Positions 43,535-55,307 of a stretch of 64,000 bases of DNA are shown piece after piece (position 1 is the first letter of the stretch; the number at the start of each line of letters is the position of its first letter). The translations under genes and the position numbers were made by a program. The notes under the pieces were generated by a model. The model ran no database searches. It was not told where the DNA came from and saw only the letters and a list, made by a program, of their open reading frames with translations. This DNA comes from Isoetes taiwanensis. Taxonomy: Eukaryota; Streptophyta; Lycopodiopsida; Isoetales; Isoetaceae. The DNA is taken from assembly GCA_021234155.1 (NCBI GenBank), contig JAJEKV010000162.1:589449-653448 (forward strand). The letters run 5' to 3'.

Positions 43535-44495
43535 TATACAAACGTTTTATATATATATGTAATTCGGTATAAATTTATACCGTTTCTCCGTATAGATTTA
43601 TACCGCAAGAGTTCTCTTTTCTTCGGATATATATATGTAAGTATGTATATATATTATTATATATATACACAAATATGTGTATAAATTGATTGTCTGAAGG
43701 TTATCTGCGGTATAAATTTATACCGAGAGAGCTGTCGCGGTATACATTTATACCGAGAGAGCTCTCGCGGTAGAATGAGGGAGCTCTCACGGTATAAATT
43801 TATACCATGGGAGCTCTCGCAGTGAATCGAGAGAGTCCATTTGCGGTATAAATTTATACCATGCGAACTCTCTGGCATGTTATATCCGCACAACACTACC
43901 TATTGTGGTATAAATTTATACCACCCAGAAATTTATTTTGAAGACGTTATGTCCACGCATTGTCCTCGCGGTATACATAAGTCTATAGCAAGACGGATGA
44001 GCAAATAAGAGCAAGTATTTAAGACGAAGAGCGAGTGTCTTCGACTCCAACTTGCGCTTCAAAGTGTAAGTTTGTTCAATGAGGCATACTTTCATGTGAA
44101 AATGTTTGCTTCAATGAGGCAATGTCAAAATGTGTTGCATTTTTTACACTTTTGTTCATAGTTTTGTACTGATTTTGAAAACTTTGAATAAAATACCTTT
44201 TTGGCACTTTAGTGTGCTTCCTGTTTTTTTCAATGTCTATTTTGTTTAGTTTTTGAAAATATTACTATTTCTCAAACCAAACTAGGGGGGCCAAAAAGGG
44301 ATGTCAAACAATTTTGAATGGAAGCTAAGTTCGCACCCCCCCTCAAAAATGATGCCTAAAATTTTCAAATTGTCACACTTGTCACAAATATACCATGAAA
44401 AGGGACCTTTTTGGGGGGATTTTAGGGAATCTTTCAAAGATTCCTTTTGAAGTGCATTTTGAGCAAATTAGTGCGTTTCATTTTAAACTTTGTTT
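42353..44495. mobile_element. Nested 2.1-kb inverted-repeat element
   Basis: Left end ACAAGGTTTAAAATGAAACG and right end complement ACAAAGTTTAAAATGAAACG (19 of 20). It interrupts a sequence that is continuous at 47889-47910 (ACAATTCATATGTATTTCG), giving a 3-4 bp duplication (TTC or TTCA). The interior has repeated palindromes (next entry), a TA microsatellite at 43503-43530, and a short frame 42958-43188 (-) that I do not recognise. No transposase motif. Confidence 0.75.
43566..43922. repeat. Cluster of GGTATAAATTTATACC palindromes
   Basis: Perfect 16-bp palindromes at 43566, 43709, 43791, 43845 and 43907, plus a distant one at 42855 and imperfect ones at about 43589 and 43739. Most are bordered by GAGAGAGCTCTCGC-like palindromic spacers. 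They lie inside the 2.1-kb element. Confidence 0.95.
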
Positions 44496-44507
44496 CATAT
44501 GTATTTC

Positions 44508-47436
44508 GTCTAGTATGGACCTTAAACAAAGTAATAAAAAAACAATGGGACTATGGTAGGTGGCACTAGGATGGTGAGGCTAAAAAAGCCATGCCCCTAG
44601 AGTTGCCCCTAGGACCTAGACTTCCTAAGTCGGGATTAAATCCTGCCTACAAAGTGTGCATGTAAGGCAAAAGTTTTGCCCAACGGATGTGTGGTGAGTT
44701 GGTATATGCCTAATAATGCCAAAATAAATGTGCATTTGGTCATGGGTTCAAACCTTGCCAATGTATGTTTATCTTTGGGAGTTGGTTATTGGGGGTATCG
44801 ATGATGATCCCCGGCGTGGTAGAACTTAAAAGCCTATCGTGTCCTCCCACTTTGGCTGCCCCATGAAGGTAGTGGGATAAACTAGCTAGTGCATACAAGA
44901 TTAGTCTAGTATGGACCTTAAACAAAGTAATAAAAAAACAATGGGACTATGGTAGGTGGCACTAGGATGGTGAGGCTAAAAAAGCCATGCCCCTAGAGTT
45001 GCCCCTAGGACCTAGACTTCCTAAGTCGGGATTAAATCCTGCCTACAAAGTGTGCATGTAAGGCAAAAGTTTTGCCCAACGGATGTGTGGTGAGTTGGTA
45101 TATGCCTAATAATGCCAAAATAAATGTGCATTTGGTCATGGGTTCAAACCTTGCCAATGTATGTTTATCTTTGGGAGTTGGTTATTGGGGTATAAACGCC
45201 TCGATGATGATCCCTCCTAGGGCGTATAGGCTTTTAAGTTCTACCATGCATTGTCGGGGATCATCATCGTCGTATACCCCCAATAACCAACTCCCAAAGA
45301 TAAACATACATTGGCAAGATTTGAACCCATGACGAAATGCATATTTATTTTGGCATTATTAGGCATATACCAACTCCCCACACATCTGTTGGGCAAAACT
45401 TTTGCCTTACATGCACACTTTGTAGGCAGGATTTAATCCCGCCTTAGGAAGTCTAGGTCCTAGGGGCAACTCTAGGGGCATGGATTTTTAGCCTCACCAT
45501 CCTAGTGCCACCTACTATAGTCCCATTGTTTTTTTATTACTTTGTTTAAGGTCCATACTAGACTAATCTTGTACAGACTAGCTAGTTTATCCCACTACCT
45601 TACCCAAAGCCCAAAGTGGAGGACACGATAGGCTTTTAAGTTCTACCACGCCTGGGATCATCATCAGATACCCCCAATAACCAACTCCCAAAGATAAACA
45701 TACATTGGCAAGATTTGAACCCATGACGAAATGCATATTTATTTTGGCATTATTAGGCATATACCAACTCACCACACATCCGTTGGGCAAAACTTTTGCC
45801 TTACATGCACACTTTGTAGGCGTGGATTTAATCCCGACTTAGGAAGTCTAGGTCCTAGGGCAACTCTAGGGCATGGCTTTTAGCCTCACCATCCTAGTGC
45901 CACCTACCATAGTCCCATTGTTTTTATTACTTTGTTTAAGATCCATACTAGACTAATCTGTACTGACTAGCTAGTTTATCCCACTACCTTACGCGCGGCC
46001 AAAGTGGAGGACACATATAGGCTTTTAAGTTCTACCACGTCGGGGACGGGGATCATCATCGTATACCCCCAATAACCAACTCCCAAAGATAAACATACAT
46101 TGGCAAGGTTTGAACCCATGACGAAATGCATATTTATTTTGGCATTATTAGGCATATACCAACTCACCACACATCCGTTGGGCAAAACTTTTGCCTTACA
46201 TGCACACTTTGTAGGCAGGATTTAATCCCGACTTAGGAAGTCTAGGTCCTAGGGGCAACTCTAGGGGCATGGCTTTTTAGCCTCACCATCCTAGTGCCAC
46301 CTACCATAGTCCCATTGTTTTTTATTACTTTGTTTAAGGTCCATACTAGACTAATCTTGTGCAGGACTAGCTAGTTTATCCCACTACCTTCACGCAGCCC
46401 AAAGTGGAGGACACGTATAGGCTTTTAAGTTCTACCACGTCGGGGATCATCATCGTATACCCCCAATAACCAACTCCCAAAGATAAACATACATTGGCAA
46501 GGTTTGAACCCATGACGAAATGCATATTTATTTTGGCATTATTAGGCATATACCAACTCACCACACATCCGTTGGGCAAAACTTTTGCCTTACATGCACA
46601 CTTTGTAGGCAGGATTTAATCCCGACTTAGGAAGTCTAGGTCCTAGGGGCAACTCTAGGGGCATGGCTTTTTAGCCTCACCATCCTAGTGCCACCTACCA
46701 TAGTCCCATTGTTTTTTTATTACTTTGTTTAAGATCCATACTAGACTAATCTTGTACAGACTAGCTAGTTTATCCCACTACCTTGCGGCAGCCAAAGTGG
46801 AAGACACATATAGGCTTTTAAGTTCTACCACGTCGGGGACGGGGATCATCATCGTATACCCCCAATAACCAACTCCCAAAGATAAACATACATTGGCAAG
46901 GTTTGAACCCATGACGAAATGCATATTTATTTTGGCATTATTAGGCATATACCAACTCACCACACATCCGTTGGGCAAAACTTTTGCCTTACATGCACAC
47001 TTTGTAGGCAGGATTTAATCCCGCCTTAGGAAGTCTAGGTCCTAGGGGCAACTCTAGGGGCATGGCTTTTTAGCCTCACCATCCTAGTGCCACCTACCAT
47101 AGTCCCATTGTTTTTTTATTACTTTGTTTAATGTCCATACTAGACTAATCTTGTACAGACTAACTAGTTTATCCCACTACCTTGCGGCAGCCAAAGTGGA
47201 GGACACGATAGGCTTTTAAGTTCTACCACGTCGGGGATCATCATCATTATACCCCCAATAACCAACTCCCAAAAGATAAACATACATTGGCAAGGTTTGA
47301 ACCCATGACGAAATGCATATTTATTTTGGCATTATTAGGCATATACCAACTCACCACACATCCGTTGGGCAAAACTTTTGCCTTACATGCACACTTTGTA
47401 GGCAGGATTTAATCCCGCCTTAGGAAGTCTAGGTCC
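44508..47436. repeat. ~395-bp tandem array with Pol III-like boxes (SINE-like unit)
   Basis: About seven units. The first two run in + orientation (44508, 44904). The orientation flips near 45245, and the rest run in - orientation with starts near 45551, 45941, 46339, 46734 and 47133. In the sense strand of the unit, TGGTGAGTTGG resembles a tRNA A box and GGTTCAAACC about 54 bases later fits the B-box consensus GGTTCRANNCC. This suggests a tRNA-derived SINE-like origin, though tandem arrangement is unusual for SINEs. The repeated MPNGCVVSWYMPNN frame is a by-product. Confidence 0.8.
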
Positions 47437-47941
47437 TTAAACATTTAAAGTTTAAATACAATTTAACGTATTTAAACCTCGCCAGGAAAAAAAAAAATGG
47501 CGACGCGAAAACAACGGAAAGCGTCTGTGAAACATTTTTCGCGATACGCCAAAACAAGGAAAACAAGACGCCTTGCGCAAAAAAAAAAATTTATTTATTT
47601 ATTTATTTTTTTTTTGAAGGCGTACGCAATACAGAAGGTTTTGCGTACGCGATTTTTTTTTTCGCGTCTGTGCCGGGTAAAATACTTCAGCGTCGCAGCA
47701 TCTGAAGGTTTCACGACGTTTTTTTTTTTTTTTTTTTTTTTGCGACACGGTTTTCAATCGCTTGTCAGACGCCAAAAAATTTCACAGACGCTTTCACGTT
47801 GTTTTCGCGTACGCGAAAATCTTCCGACGCCGGAATTTTTTTTTTGCCGTACTTTTTACGTTTTATACGGCAAATATGTGCCGTATCATACAATTCATAT
47901 GTATTTCGTATAAAACGTACAGCGTATTGAACCTATCCCTG
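47437..47941 (+). repeat. Second copy of the hAT-like body with right terminus
   Basis: Direct repeat of 41880-42352 plus 44496-44507 (CTCGCC ... GCCGTACTTTTTACG ... CATATGTATTTCGT), ending in GAACCTATCCCTG. Confidence 0.85.
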
Positions 47942-48433
47942 CCCCTGTGTAAGGGGCGTGACAATGGTGAGTGCCTTGTTCTGTGGGCTGAGCTTGGCCT
48001 ATTTTGGAAAAAAAAAAAAAAACTAGCAAAAGGCACACACCGTAAGGCTTTAGCAAGATAATGGCTTGCTAAGTTTGTATTTTGGGTATCACTAGACTGC
48101 AATTATTGGCTAATCTTTTCCCTTGGTGTCCAAAGTCAAAGTCAACGTCATTTAGAAGGTCAAAGTTGTTAGGCATTTAGATTGGTTGAAAAAAAGATAC
48201 CAAGTTAGGCGTTTAGATTGGTATTACCAAAAACTGGGGTTTTTTTTTTTTTGGGGTTGGTTCATAGGATCATAAAATAGAGAATATAACGGTCTTCTCT
48301 TGAACCATATTAGTGGGGAACCAACTCATATTATCTTAATAACTGTGTGCAACACAATAATTAAATTGAATGGTTCTAAAAACATCCCTTTAGTCGATAA
48401 ACTAGAAGCCATGACATGAGGAGAGATACAAGA
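47942..48433 (+). repeat. Flank of a tandem segmental duplication, first copy (5' part)
   Basis: Nearly identical to 55308-55794. Continues after the copia insertion at 53898-54062. No coding feature. Confidence 0.92.
48429..48433 (+). repeat. Target-site duplication CAAGA (5')
   Basis: Matches CAAGA at 53893-53897. The duplicated segment at 55788-55800 reads ATACAAGAGACATG, the uninterrupted site. Confidence 0.95.
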
Positions 48434-48983
48434 TGAAGAAATAGTCATGCTAATCCATTGGCCCTATGCACTAATCCATTTGTCCTAGTTATAACTAAGG
48501 AGCAGAAAGGAATTCATGTGCTGGTGCAGTGACTAAGGTTCATGCAATGGTCTATAGGATATTGCATGAACAATAAGGTCGACATGGTTATATGATTTAT
48601 ATCCATTGAATTTAGGGGTGGACGATCGCGGTCCAATATTTAGAGCCAAAACATAATTCAAATGGGGAAAGCCCCTAGAACTATGGAGATGCACCCAGCA
48701 GTGCGCAGAGCGGCCGGATCTGGCCTGAGCGGCCGGATCCTTGTAAATAAATTAAGAAGGATGTTTCGATTGTATATACACAGATGGTTAAGCTGTTCAC
48801 AAGGAGCAGGCTCGTGTTGTCGAGACTATAGAATTCATTCATTATCTATAATGAGATACTATTCATTTTGAACTCATATTCATTGGAATAGTATGTTGGT
48901 GGCATTGTTATAGTGAGCTTATAACTAGTGCATTGTGTATCTTGTTTAGCTAGTTGACATTATTATCTACTCAATTTCTTTCA
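48434..48983 (+). repeat. 5' LTR
   Basis: Begins TGAAGAAATAG and ends CAATTTCTTTCA. A 69-codon frame inside it recurs in the 3' LTR and is not a gene. Confidence 0.97.
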
Positions 48984-48985
48984 TT

Positions 48986-48998
48986 TGGTATCAGAGCC
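48986..48998 (+). promoter_or_regulatory. Primer-binding site (initiator tRNA-Met)
   Basis: TGGTATCAGAGCC two bases after the 5' LTR, the standard copia primer site in plants. Confidence 0.95.
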
Positions 48999-49001
48999 AG
49001 A

Positions 49002-52000
49002 ATGTCAACTAGGCTAGGTGCCTCTTTACTAAGTGCTGTTGAAGTTTTCAAAGGTACAGGAGGATTTCAAGTATGGAAGGAGAAGATCAAAGAAATATTG
49101 GAAGTAGAAGGCTTGTGGACATATGTCAGTGGAGATGTTGAAGACAATGAACAAATCAGTGAGTCAAACAGCAAGGATGAGGCTGTTATTGTTACTGCAG
49201 AGAGTTCAACTTCAAAGGAAAAAGGTACATCTAGTTCTATGGAAGTAACTAGCTGTAATGTTAATGCTGTTGCTAAATTAATTGAAGCAAAGAGCATTAT
49301 TACAGTAAAGCTAGGATCTAGCATACTGTTAAAGGTAAGGGGAATGAGCCCGAGGGGCATTTGGAAATATTTGATTAAAACCTATGAAAACAAGACATCA
49401 TCCCAGCTGGATGTTTTGGATAGGGAATTAAGGAACTTAAAGTTCCATGATAATGATGATCTTACTGAGTTTTTCCAGAAATTGGATAATCTGGTTGCAG
49501 ACTTGGAGGCAGCAGGCACAAGCATAACTCAAGATTATCAGGTAATGACTATAGCAAGAGCATTCTCAAATTTTGATCACTTATCTACATTAGTCAGAAA
49601 TGTAGCAAAAAGTAGGGATCAGGCTGAGCTTATGGTAAAAACAGAATTGGAACAAAAATCTCTAGTTACTGGTAATACTGATCATGCTGAAATTCTCTAT
49701 GCTGGAAAATCAAAGGCTAAGAATTCTGATAAGAGCAGGCTGGGGCCATGTTATACATGCAATCAATATGGACACTTAAAAAATAATTGTCCAAAGGGGA
49801 CACAAGAAAATAAATGCTTTAATTGCAATGGATTTGGTCACATGGCAGCAAGCTGCTCAAGCCCAAAAGATCTAAATAGGGGAAGAGGCCGAGGTTTTGA
49901 TAATTCTAGAGGAACCTTCACAAGGGGAAAGTCTCAGAACTTCAGGGGAAGAGGCAGGGGCAGAAACCCTGCAGTAAATTTGGCGAAATCTGTCACCCCA
50001 GAGGAAGAAGAAATAGATGACGAGAATATTGAGGTATGTCTAAATTCTGACATTAGCAAACCATTAAGAAAATTGGATTCTAAAGATGACATGCTTGTTC
50101 TAGATTCAGGAGCTGAAAGATCAGTAATTAAGGATCCTAAACAACTCAAGGAGAGAATAAGTAAAGGATCCAGCTATGTTCAAATGGGAGATGGCAATCT
50201 GCAAAAAGTAGAAGTGGCTGGGATTTTAGAAATCTTTGATTTATCTGGAAAGCCAGTAGATCTTAAAAATGTTTTGTGTGTTCCCTCAATAGTTAGAAAT
50301 CGGATTTCTATTAGCCAACTTGTGGATCTTGGCTATAAAGTATGCTTTGAGAAATCTCAATGTAAGATTTACTTGGATAATACATTGAAATTTTTAGCAA
50401 AAAGAATTGGAAATCTATTTGCTCTCAATGATACAAAATGCCTAGGTTCAATTAATGCAGTGTCAGCTGCAACATTAAGAAGATGGCATGAGAGACTTGG
50501 ACATACAAATATAAACAATCTCAAATACATGGCCAAACATAATATGATTTTGGCTGAAGAAGAAAAGGAGGAAGAATTCATGTGTGAAGGGTGCATGCTG
50601 GGAAAGCATACAAGACTGAAATTTGTCAAATCAAATAAGAGGGCAAAAGACATTTTGGAATTAATACATACTGACCTATGTGGCCCAATAAATGTCACAG
50701 GATTGACTGGGAAGAGATATTTCATCACTTTCATCGATGATTTCTCAAGAAAAACCAAGTGTTACTTATTAAGACATAAGGATCAAGCATTCTCAGCATA
50801 TAAATTGTTTGAACAGGAAGTAGAAAGACAAACTGGAAAAAGAATTAAATGTGTTAGATCTGACAGAGGTGGTGAGTTTTTATCAGGGGCATTCAACAAT
50901 CACTGCAAGGTACATGGAATCAGAAGGCAACTAACTTGCAGATTCACTCCTCAGCAAAATGGGATAGCAGAGAGGAAAAATAGGACCATTCTCAATGCTG
51001 TTCGATCCATGCTCAAGCAATCAGGTATGCCTAATTTCTTGTGGGAAGAAACTGTTAAAACAGTAGTTCTTTTGCAAAATAAACTTCCATCTGTAAGCCT
51101 CAATGGCAAAACCCCTGAGGAAATGTGGAGTGGAAATACTCCAGCCTATGAAATATTCAAAACTTATGGATGTCTGGGATATGCACATATTCCTAAGGAA
51201 TTGAGAAAGAAACTAGATAATAGAGCTATTAAATGTTATCTAGCAGGATATGATGAACAATCAAAGGCATACAGGATGTATGATCCTGAGAACAGACAAA
51301 TCATCATCAGTAGAGACGTGGTCTTCAATGAACATGTGGTATACAAAAACAGGAATCAAGTGCAACAGGTAACACCAAACAAAGGTATCAATTGTCCAGG
51401 TGATGATTTGCTGAAATCAGACAGCATGCACAATCTTGATGATGACAATGATGTGGCAATTAAGTTTCAGGAAAGCACAAAGGCAATAAATGCAGATCAT
51501 GATGTCACAGAGGCAGAAATGGAGCAAGAACATCAAAGGGAAGACAATACACACCTGACCCAAGTAGACAATTCTGATAATGCAGAAATCCAGCAAGATG
51601 TAAGGAAAAGAAGGACAGAGGTAGATAAATTAAAGGAGACAATAGAGGCAATGAAAGTGAATCCTGATATGTATGGCAGATTGGATCATGGCAGGAGCAA
51701 AAGATTACAAAAGGAAGATGTAGACATTCATCAAATCATGGCTATTCTTGACCCTGACATACCACAGACCTATGAGGAAGCAATAAATTCAGTACATGCA
51801 GAACAGTGGAAAGAGGCAATGATGGAAGAACTTTCAGCCTTCAAACGAACACAAACTTATGATGTTGTTGTACAACCAGAAAAGAAAAATGTTGTGGGCA
51901 GCAAGTGGCTATACAAAATAAAAAGGGGCATTAATGGTGAAGAAAAGTTTAAGGCCAGGTTGGTAGCACAGGGATTTACCCAAAGAAAGGGAATAGATTA

Positions 52001-53344
52001 TGAGGAGACCTTCTCTCCCATAATTAAATTGACAAGCATTAGAATTCTCATGGCATTTGCCAATGCAAACAACCTGGACATGCATCACATGGACGTGAGC
52101 ACAGCATTTTTGAATGCAGAATTGAATGATGAAGTCTATATGAAGCAAGCACCAGGGTTTGAAGTTCCAAGAGAAGGCATGGTATGGAAACTTAATCGTG
52201 CTGTGTATGGTCTCAAACAATCACCCAGAATGTGGTACCAGTGCATAGATAAATATTTGTTAGAACAAGGCTTTACAAGATTTCTGAATGATGGAAACTT
52301 ATATATTCTCAACAAGGGAGGTCAATTTTGCATATTGCATTGTATGTTGATGATAACATCTTAGTATCAAGCAATATGGAAATATTAGATCACTGCAAAC
52401 AGATTCTTACCAGCAAATACAAGATGACAGATCTGGGAAAGCTCAAGAAATTTTTGGGCATGGAAATAACCAGAAATGAAGGGAAGAAATTACTGAAAAT
52501 GTCCCAAACTAGCAATATAGCAAGCATGCTTAAAAGATTCAATATGCTGGATTGCAATATTGCAAGAACTCCTATTGTTCAAGGCTTAAAATTGTCAAGT
52601 GATGACAGTCCACAAACACTTGATGAGTTGAAGGAAATGGAAAAAATTCCATATATGGAGCTTATAGGTTGTTTGCTATACATTTCTAATTGCACAAGAC
52701 CAGAGATAGCATTCACAGTCAACTTACTTAGCAGGTTCAGTAACAATCCTGGAAGACAGCATTGGACCATAGCTAAAAGAGTATTGAGATATTTAAAGTA
52801 CACTCAAGATCAGGGATTAACATTTAATGATGATGATCTAGTTCTTAAGGGATATGCTGATGCAGATTGGGGCAGTGATATTGACACAAGAAAGTCTACT
52901 TCAGGGTTTTGCTTAATGTTAGGAGGAGCTGCAATAACATGGAAAAGCAAAAAACAATCAAGTGTGGCTATGTCAACAGCAGAGGCAGAGTACAATGCAG
53001 CAACACTTGCTGCAAAAGAAATTGCATGGGTTAGAAGATTGCTTGATGAGCTAAAGATATTTCAGAGATTGCCTACAATCCTATATTCTGACAGTATGAG
53101 TTGCATTGCCATTACCAAGAACCCGGTGTTACATCAAAGGACTAAACACATTGAATTGCATGTTCATTTTATCAGGGAAATGGTTGCCAAAGGTGTAGTG
53201 ACAGTAGAATATATTTCTACACATGAACAGGTTGCAGACATATTGACTAAAGGTCTATCAGAAATCAAGTTTCAGAAATTTAAGACCAAGCTGGGAATTC
53301 AAGAATGGAATGACAGTAATGGAGTTAGCATGAAAGGGGAATGA
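49002..53344 (+). pseudogene. copia gag-pol polyprotein with one frameshift before the YVDD motif
   Basis: Start chosen at ATG 49002, the first after the primer site; the frame is also open upstream, but that part overlaps the LTR end. Order: gag (VFKGTGGFQVWKEKI), two CCHC knuckles (CYTCNQYGHLKNNC about 49750; CFNCNGFGHMAASC about 49815), aspartic protease (LDSGAERSVI about 50100), GAG-pre-integrase (WHERLGH; CEGCMLGKH), integrase with HTDLCGP, SDRGGEF and QQNGIAERK, reverse transcriptase (FKARLVAQGF, LYVDDN), RNase H (ADADWGSD, STAEAEY, SDSMSC). The first frame ends at 52364; RT from LYVDDN to the end at 53344 is in the -1 frame. The break lies in a T run at 52326-52329. A single T would restore it, so it may be a base-calling error or a recent mutation. 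Confidence 0.93.
53333..53341 (+). promoter_or_regulatory. Polypurine tract
   Basis: AAAGGGGAA directly before the 3' LTR, the plus-strand primer of reverse transcription. It overlaps the last codons of the polyprotein. Confidence 0.9.
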
Positions 53345-53892
53345 AGAAATAGTCATGCTAATCCATTGGCCCTATGCACTAATCCATTTGTCCTAGTTAT
53401 AACTAAGGAGCAGAAAGGAATTCATGTGCTGGTGCAGTGACTAAGGTTCATGCAATGGTCTATAGGATATTGCATGAACAATAAGGTCGACATGGTTATA
53501 TGATTTATATCCATTGAATTTAGGGGTGGACGATCGCGGTCCAATACTTTAGAGCCAAAACATAATTCAAATGGGGAAAGCCCCTAGAACTATGGAGATG
53601 CACCCAGCAGTGCGCAGAGCGGCCGGATCTGGCCTGAGCGGCCGGATCCTTGTAAATAAATTAAGAAGGATGTTTCGATTGTATATACACAGATGGTTAA
53701 GCTGTTCACAAGGAGCAGGCTCGTGTTGTCGAGACTATAGAATTCATTCATTATCTATAATGAGATACTATTCATTTTGAACTCATATTCATTGGAATAG
53801 TTTGTTGGTGGCATTGTTATAGTGAGCTTATAACTAGTGCATTGTGTATCTTGTTTAGCTAGTTGACATTATTATCTACTCAATTTCTTTCA
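53342..53892 (+). repeat. 3' LTR
   Basis: 551 bp, two visible differences from the 5' LTR; followed by CAAGA at 53893-53897. Confidence 0.97.
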
Positions 53893-54062
53893 CAAGAGAC
53901 ATGTATATCAAAAAGTTCTGGTAAAATAATCCCCAGATTTGATAATGCAGCTTTGAACACAATTCCTCCTTCAAAAAGCAACGGAGTAAGAATGAAGTAT
54001 AACCCCTTTAAGAAAAATCTGCAAGAAAACGTATAAACTCATCAACACAAATATCAACATGC

Positions 54063-54780
54063 TTTTTTATTACTTTGTTTAAGGTCCATACTAGACTAAT
54101 CTTGTACAGACTAGCTAGTTTATCCCACTACCTTGCGGCAGCCAAAGTGGAGGACACGTATAGGCTTTTAAGTTCTACCACGTCGGGGATCATCATCGTA
54201 TACCCCCAATAACCAACTCCCAAAGATAAACATACATTGGCAAGGTTTGAACCCATGACGAAATGCATATTTATTTTGGCATTATTAGGCATATACCAAC
54301 TCACCACACATCCGTTGGGCAAAACTTTTGCCTTACATGCACACTTTGTAGGCAGGATTTAATCCCGCCTTAGGAAGTCTAGGTCCTAGGGGCAACTCTA
54401 GGGGCATGGCTTTTTAGCCTCACCATCCTAGTGCCACCTACCATAGTCCCATTGTTTTTTTATTACTTTGTTTAAGGTCCATACTAGACTAATCTTGTAC
54501 AGACTAGCTAATTTATCCCACTACCTTGCGGCAGCCAAAGTGGAGGACACGTATAGGCTTTTAAGTTCTACCACGTCGGGGATCATCATCGTATACCCCC
54601 AATAACCAACTCCCAAAGATAAACATACATTGGCAAGGTTTGAACCCATGACGAAATGCATATTTATTTTGGCATTATTAGGCATATACCAACTCACCAC
54701 ACATCCGTTGGGCAAAACTTTTGCCTTACATGCACACTTTGTAGGCAGGATTTAATCCCGCCTTAGGAAGTCTAGGTCCT
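54063..54780 (-). repeat. ~395-bp array, second locus (about 1.8 units)
   Basis: Same unit and orientation as the - oriented part of 44508-47436, joined directly to the end of the duplicated segment at 54062. Confidence 0.9.
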
Positions 54781-55076
54781 TAAACATTTAAGGTTTAAAT
54801 ACAATTTAACGTATTTAAACCTCGCCGGCCGGAAAAAAAAATTTCGCGTACGCGAAAACAACGTGAAAGCGTACGCGAAAATTTTTTCGCATACGCGAAA
54901 CAGTGAAAACCGCGCACGCGAACGCAACAAAAAAAAAATTATTTATTTATTTATTTTTTTTTTGAAGGCGTCTGTGATCTGATGAAAGGGTTTTTTATGT
55001 GACGCCGATTTTTTTGTTTTTTGTCTGGACGCGAATTTCGCTCTGACGCAAAGATCTGAAGGTTTCGCGTCACAGC

Positions 55077-55113
<37 letters not shown>

Positions 55114-55307
55114 CGGTTTTCATCACTGTTTCGTGCGCGAAAAAATCGTCACGCTTTCCGCGTTGTTTTCGTCACAGACGCGAAAATCTTCCGACGCCGG
55201 AATTTTTTTTTGCCGTACTTTTTACGTTTTATACGGCAAATATGTGCCGTATCATACAATTCATATGTATTTCGTATAAAACGTACAGCGTATTGAACCT
55301 ATCCCTG
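54781..55307 (+). repeat. hAT-like body with right terminus, third copy
   Basis: Parallels 47437-47941 with many differences in the CGCG-palindrome block; ends GAACCTATCCCTG, followed by CCCCTGTG. Confidence 0.85.

Larger units (their letters stand above)
41821..47941. mobile_element. 6.1-kb hAT-like element with nested insertions
   Basis: Termini CAGGGATAGGTTC at 41821 and GAACCTATCCCTG ending at 47941 are exact inverted copies. Outside, CCCCTGTG occurs immediately on both sides (41813-41820 and 47942-47949). An 8-bp duplication and a CAGGG start fit the hAT superfamily. Inside: a GC-palindrome-rich body, a nested 2.1-kb element (42353-44495), the 395-bp array, and a second direct copy of the body (47437-47941). 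No transposase gene; non-autonomous. A further copy of body plus right terminus ends at 55307. Confidence 0.72.
48434..53892 (+). mobile_element. Ty1/copia LTR retrotransposon, complete and young
   Basis: 5459 bp with LTRs of 550 and 551 bp, TG...CA ends, CAAGA target duplications, primer-binding site, polypurine tract and a gag-pol frame. The LTRs differ by one indel (near 48640 / 53547) and one substitution (near 48894 / 53803) that I can see, so insertion is recent. The paralogous empty site is present at 55.79 kb. Confidence 0.97.

Noticed and set aside
48662-48871. 69-codon frame, repeated at 53571-53780
   Set aside because: Lies wholly in the LTRs.
48986-48998. tRNA gene
   Set aside because: It is the copia primer-binding site; no full tRNA cloverleaf was found anywhere in the window.
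49067-52220. - strand frames within the copia element
   Set aside because: Shadows of the gag-pol frame.
44740-54715. Recurrent 64-86 codon frame (MPNGCVVSWYMPNN...)
   Set aside because: Copies follow the 395-bp repeat; the frame includes the Pol III-like boxes, and nothing supports translation.
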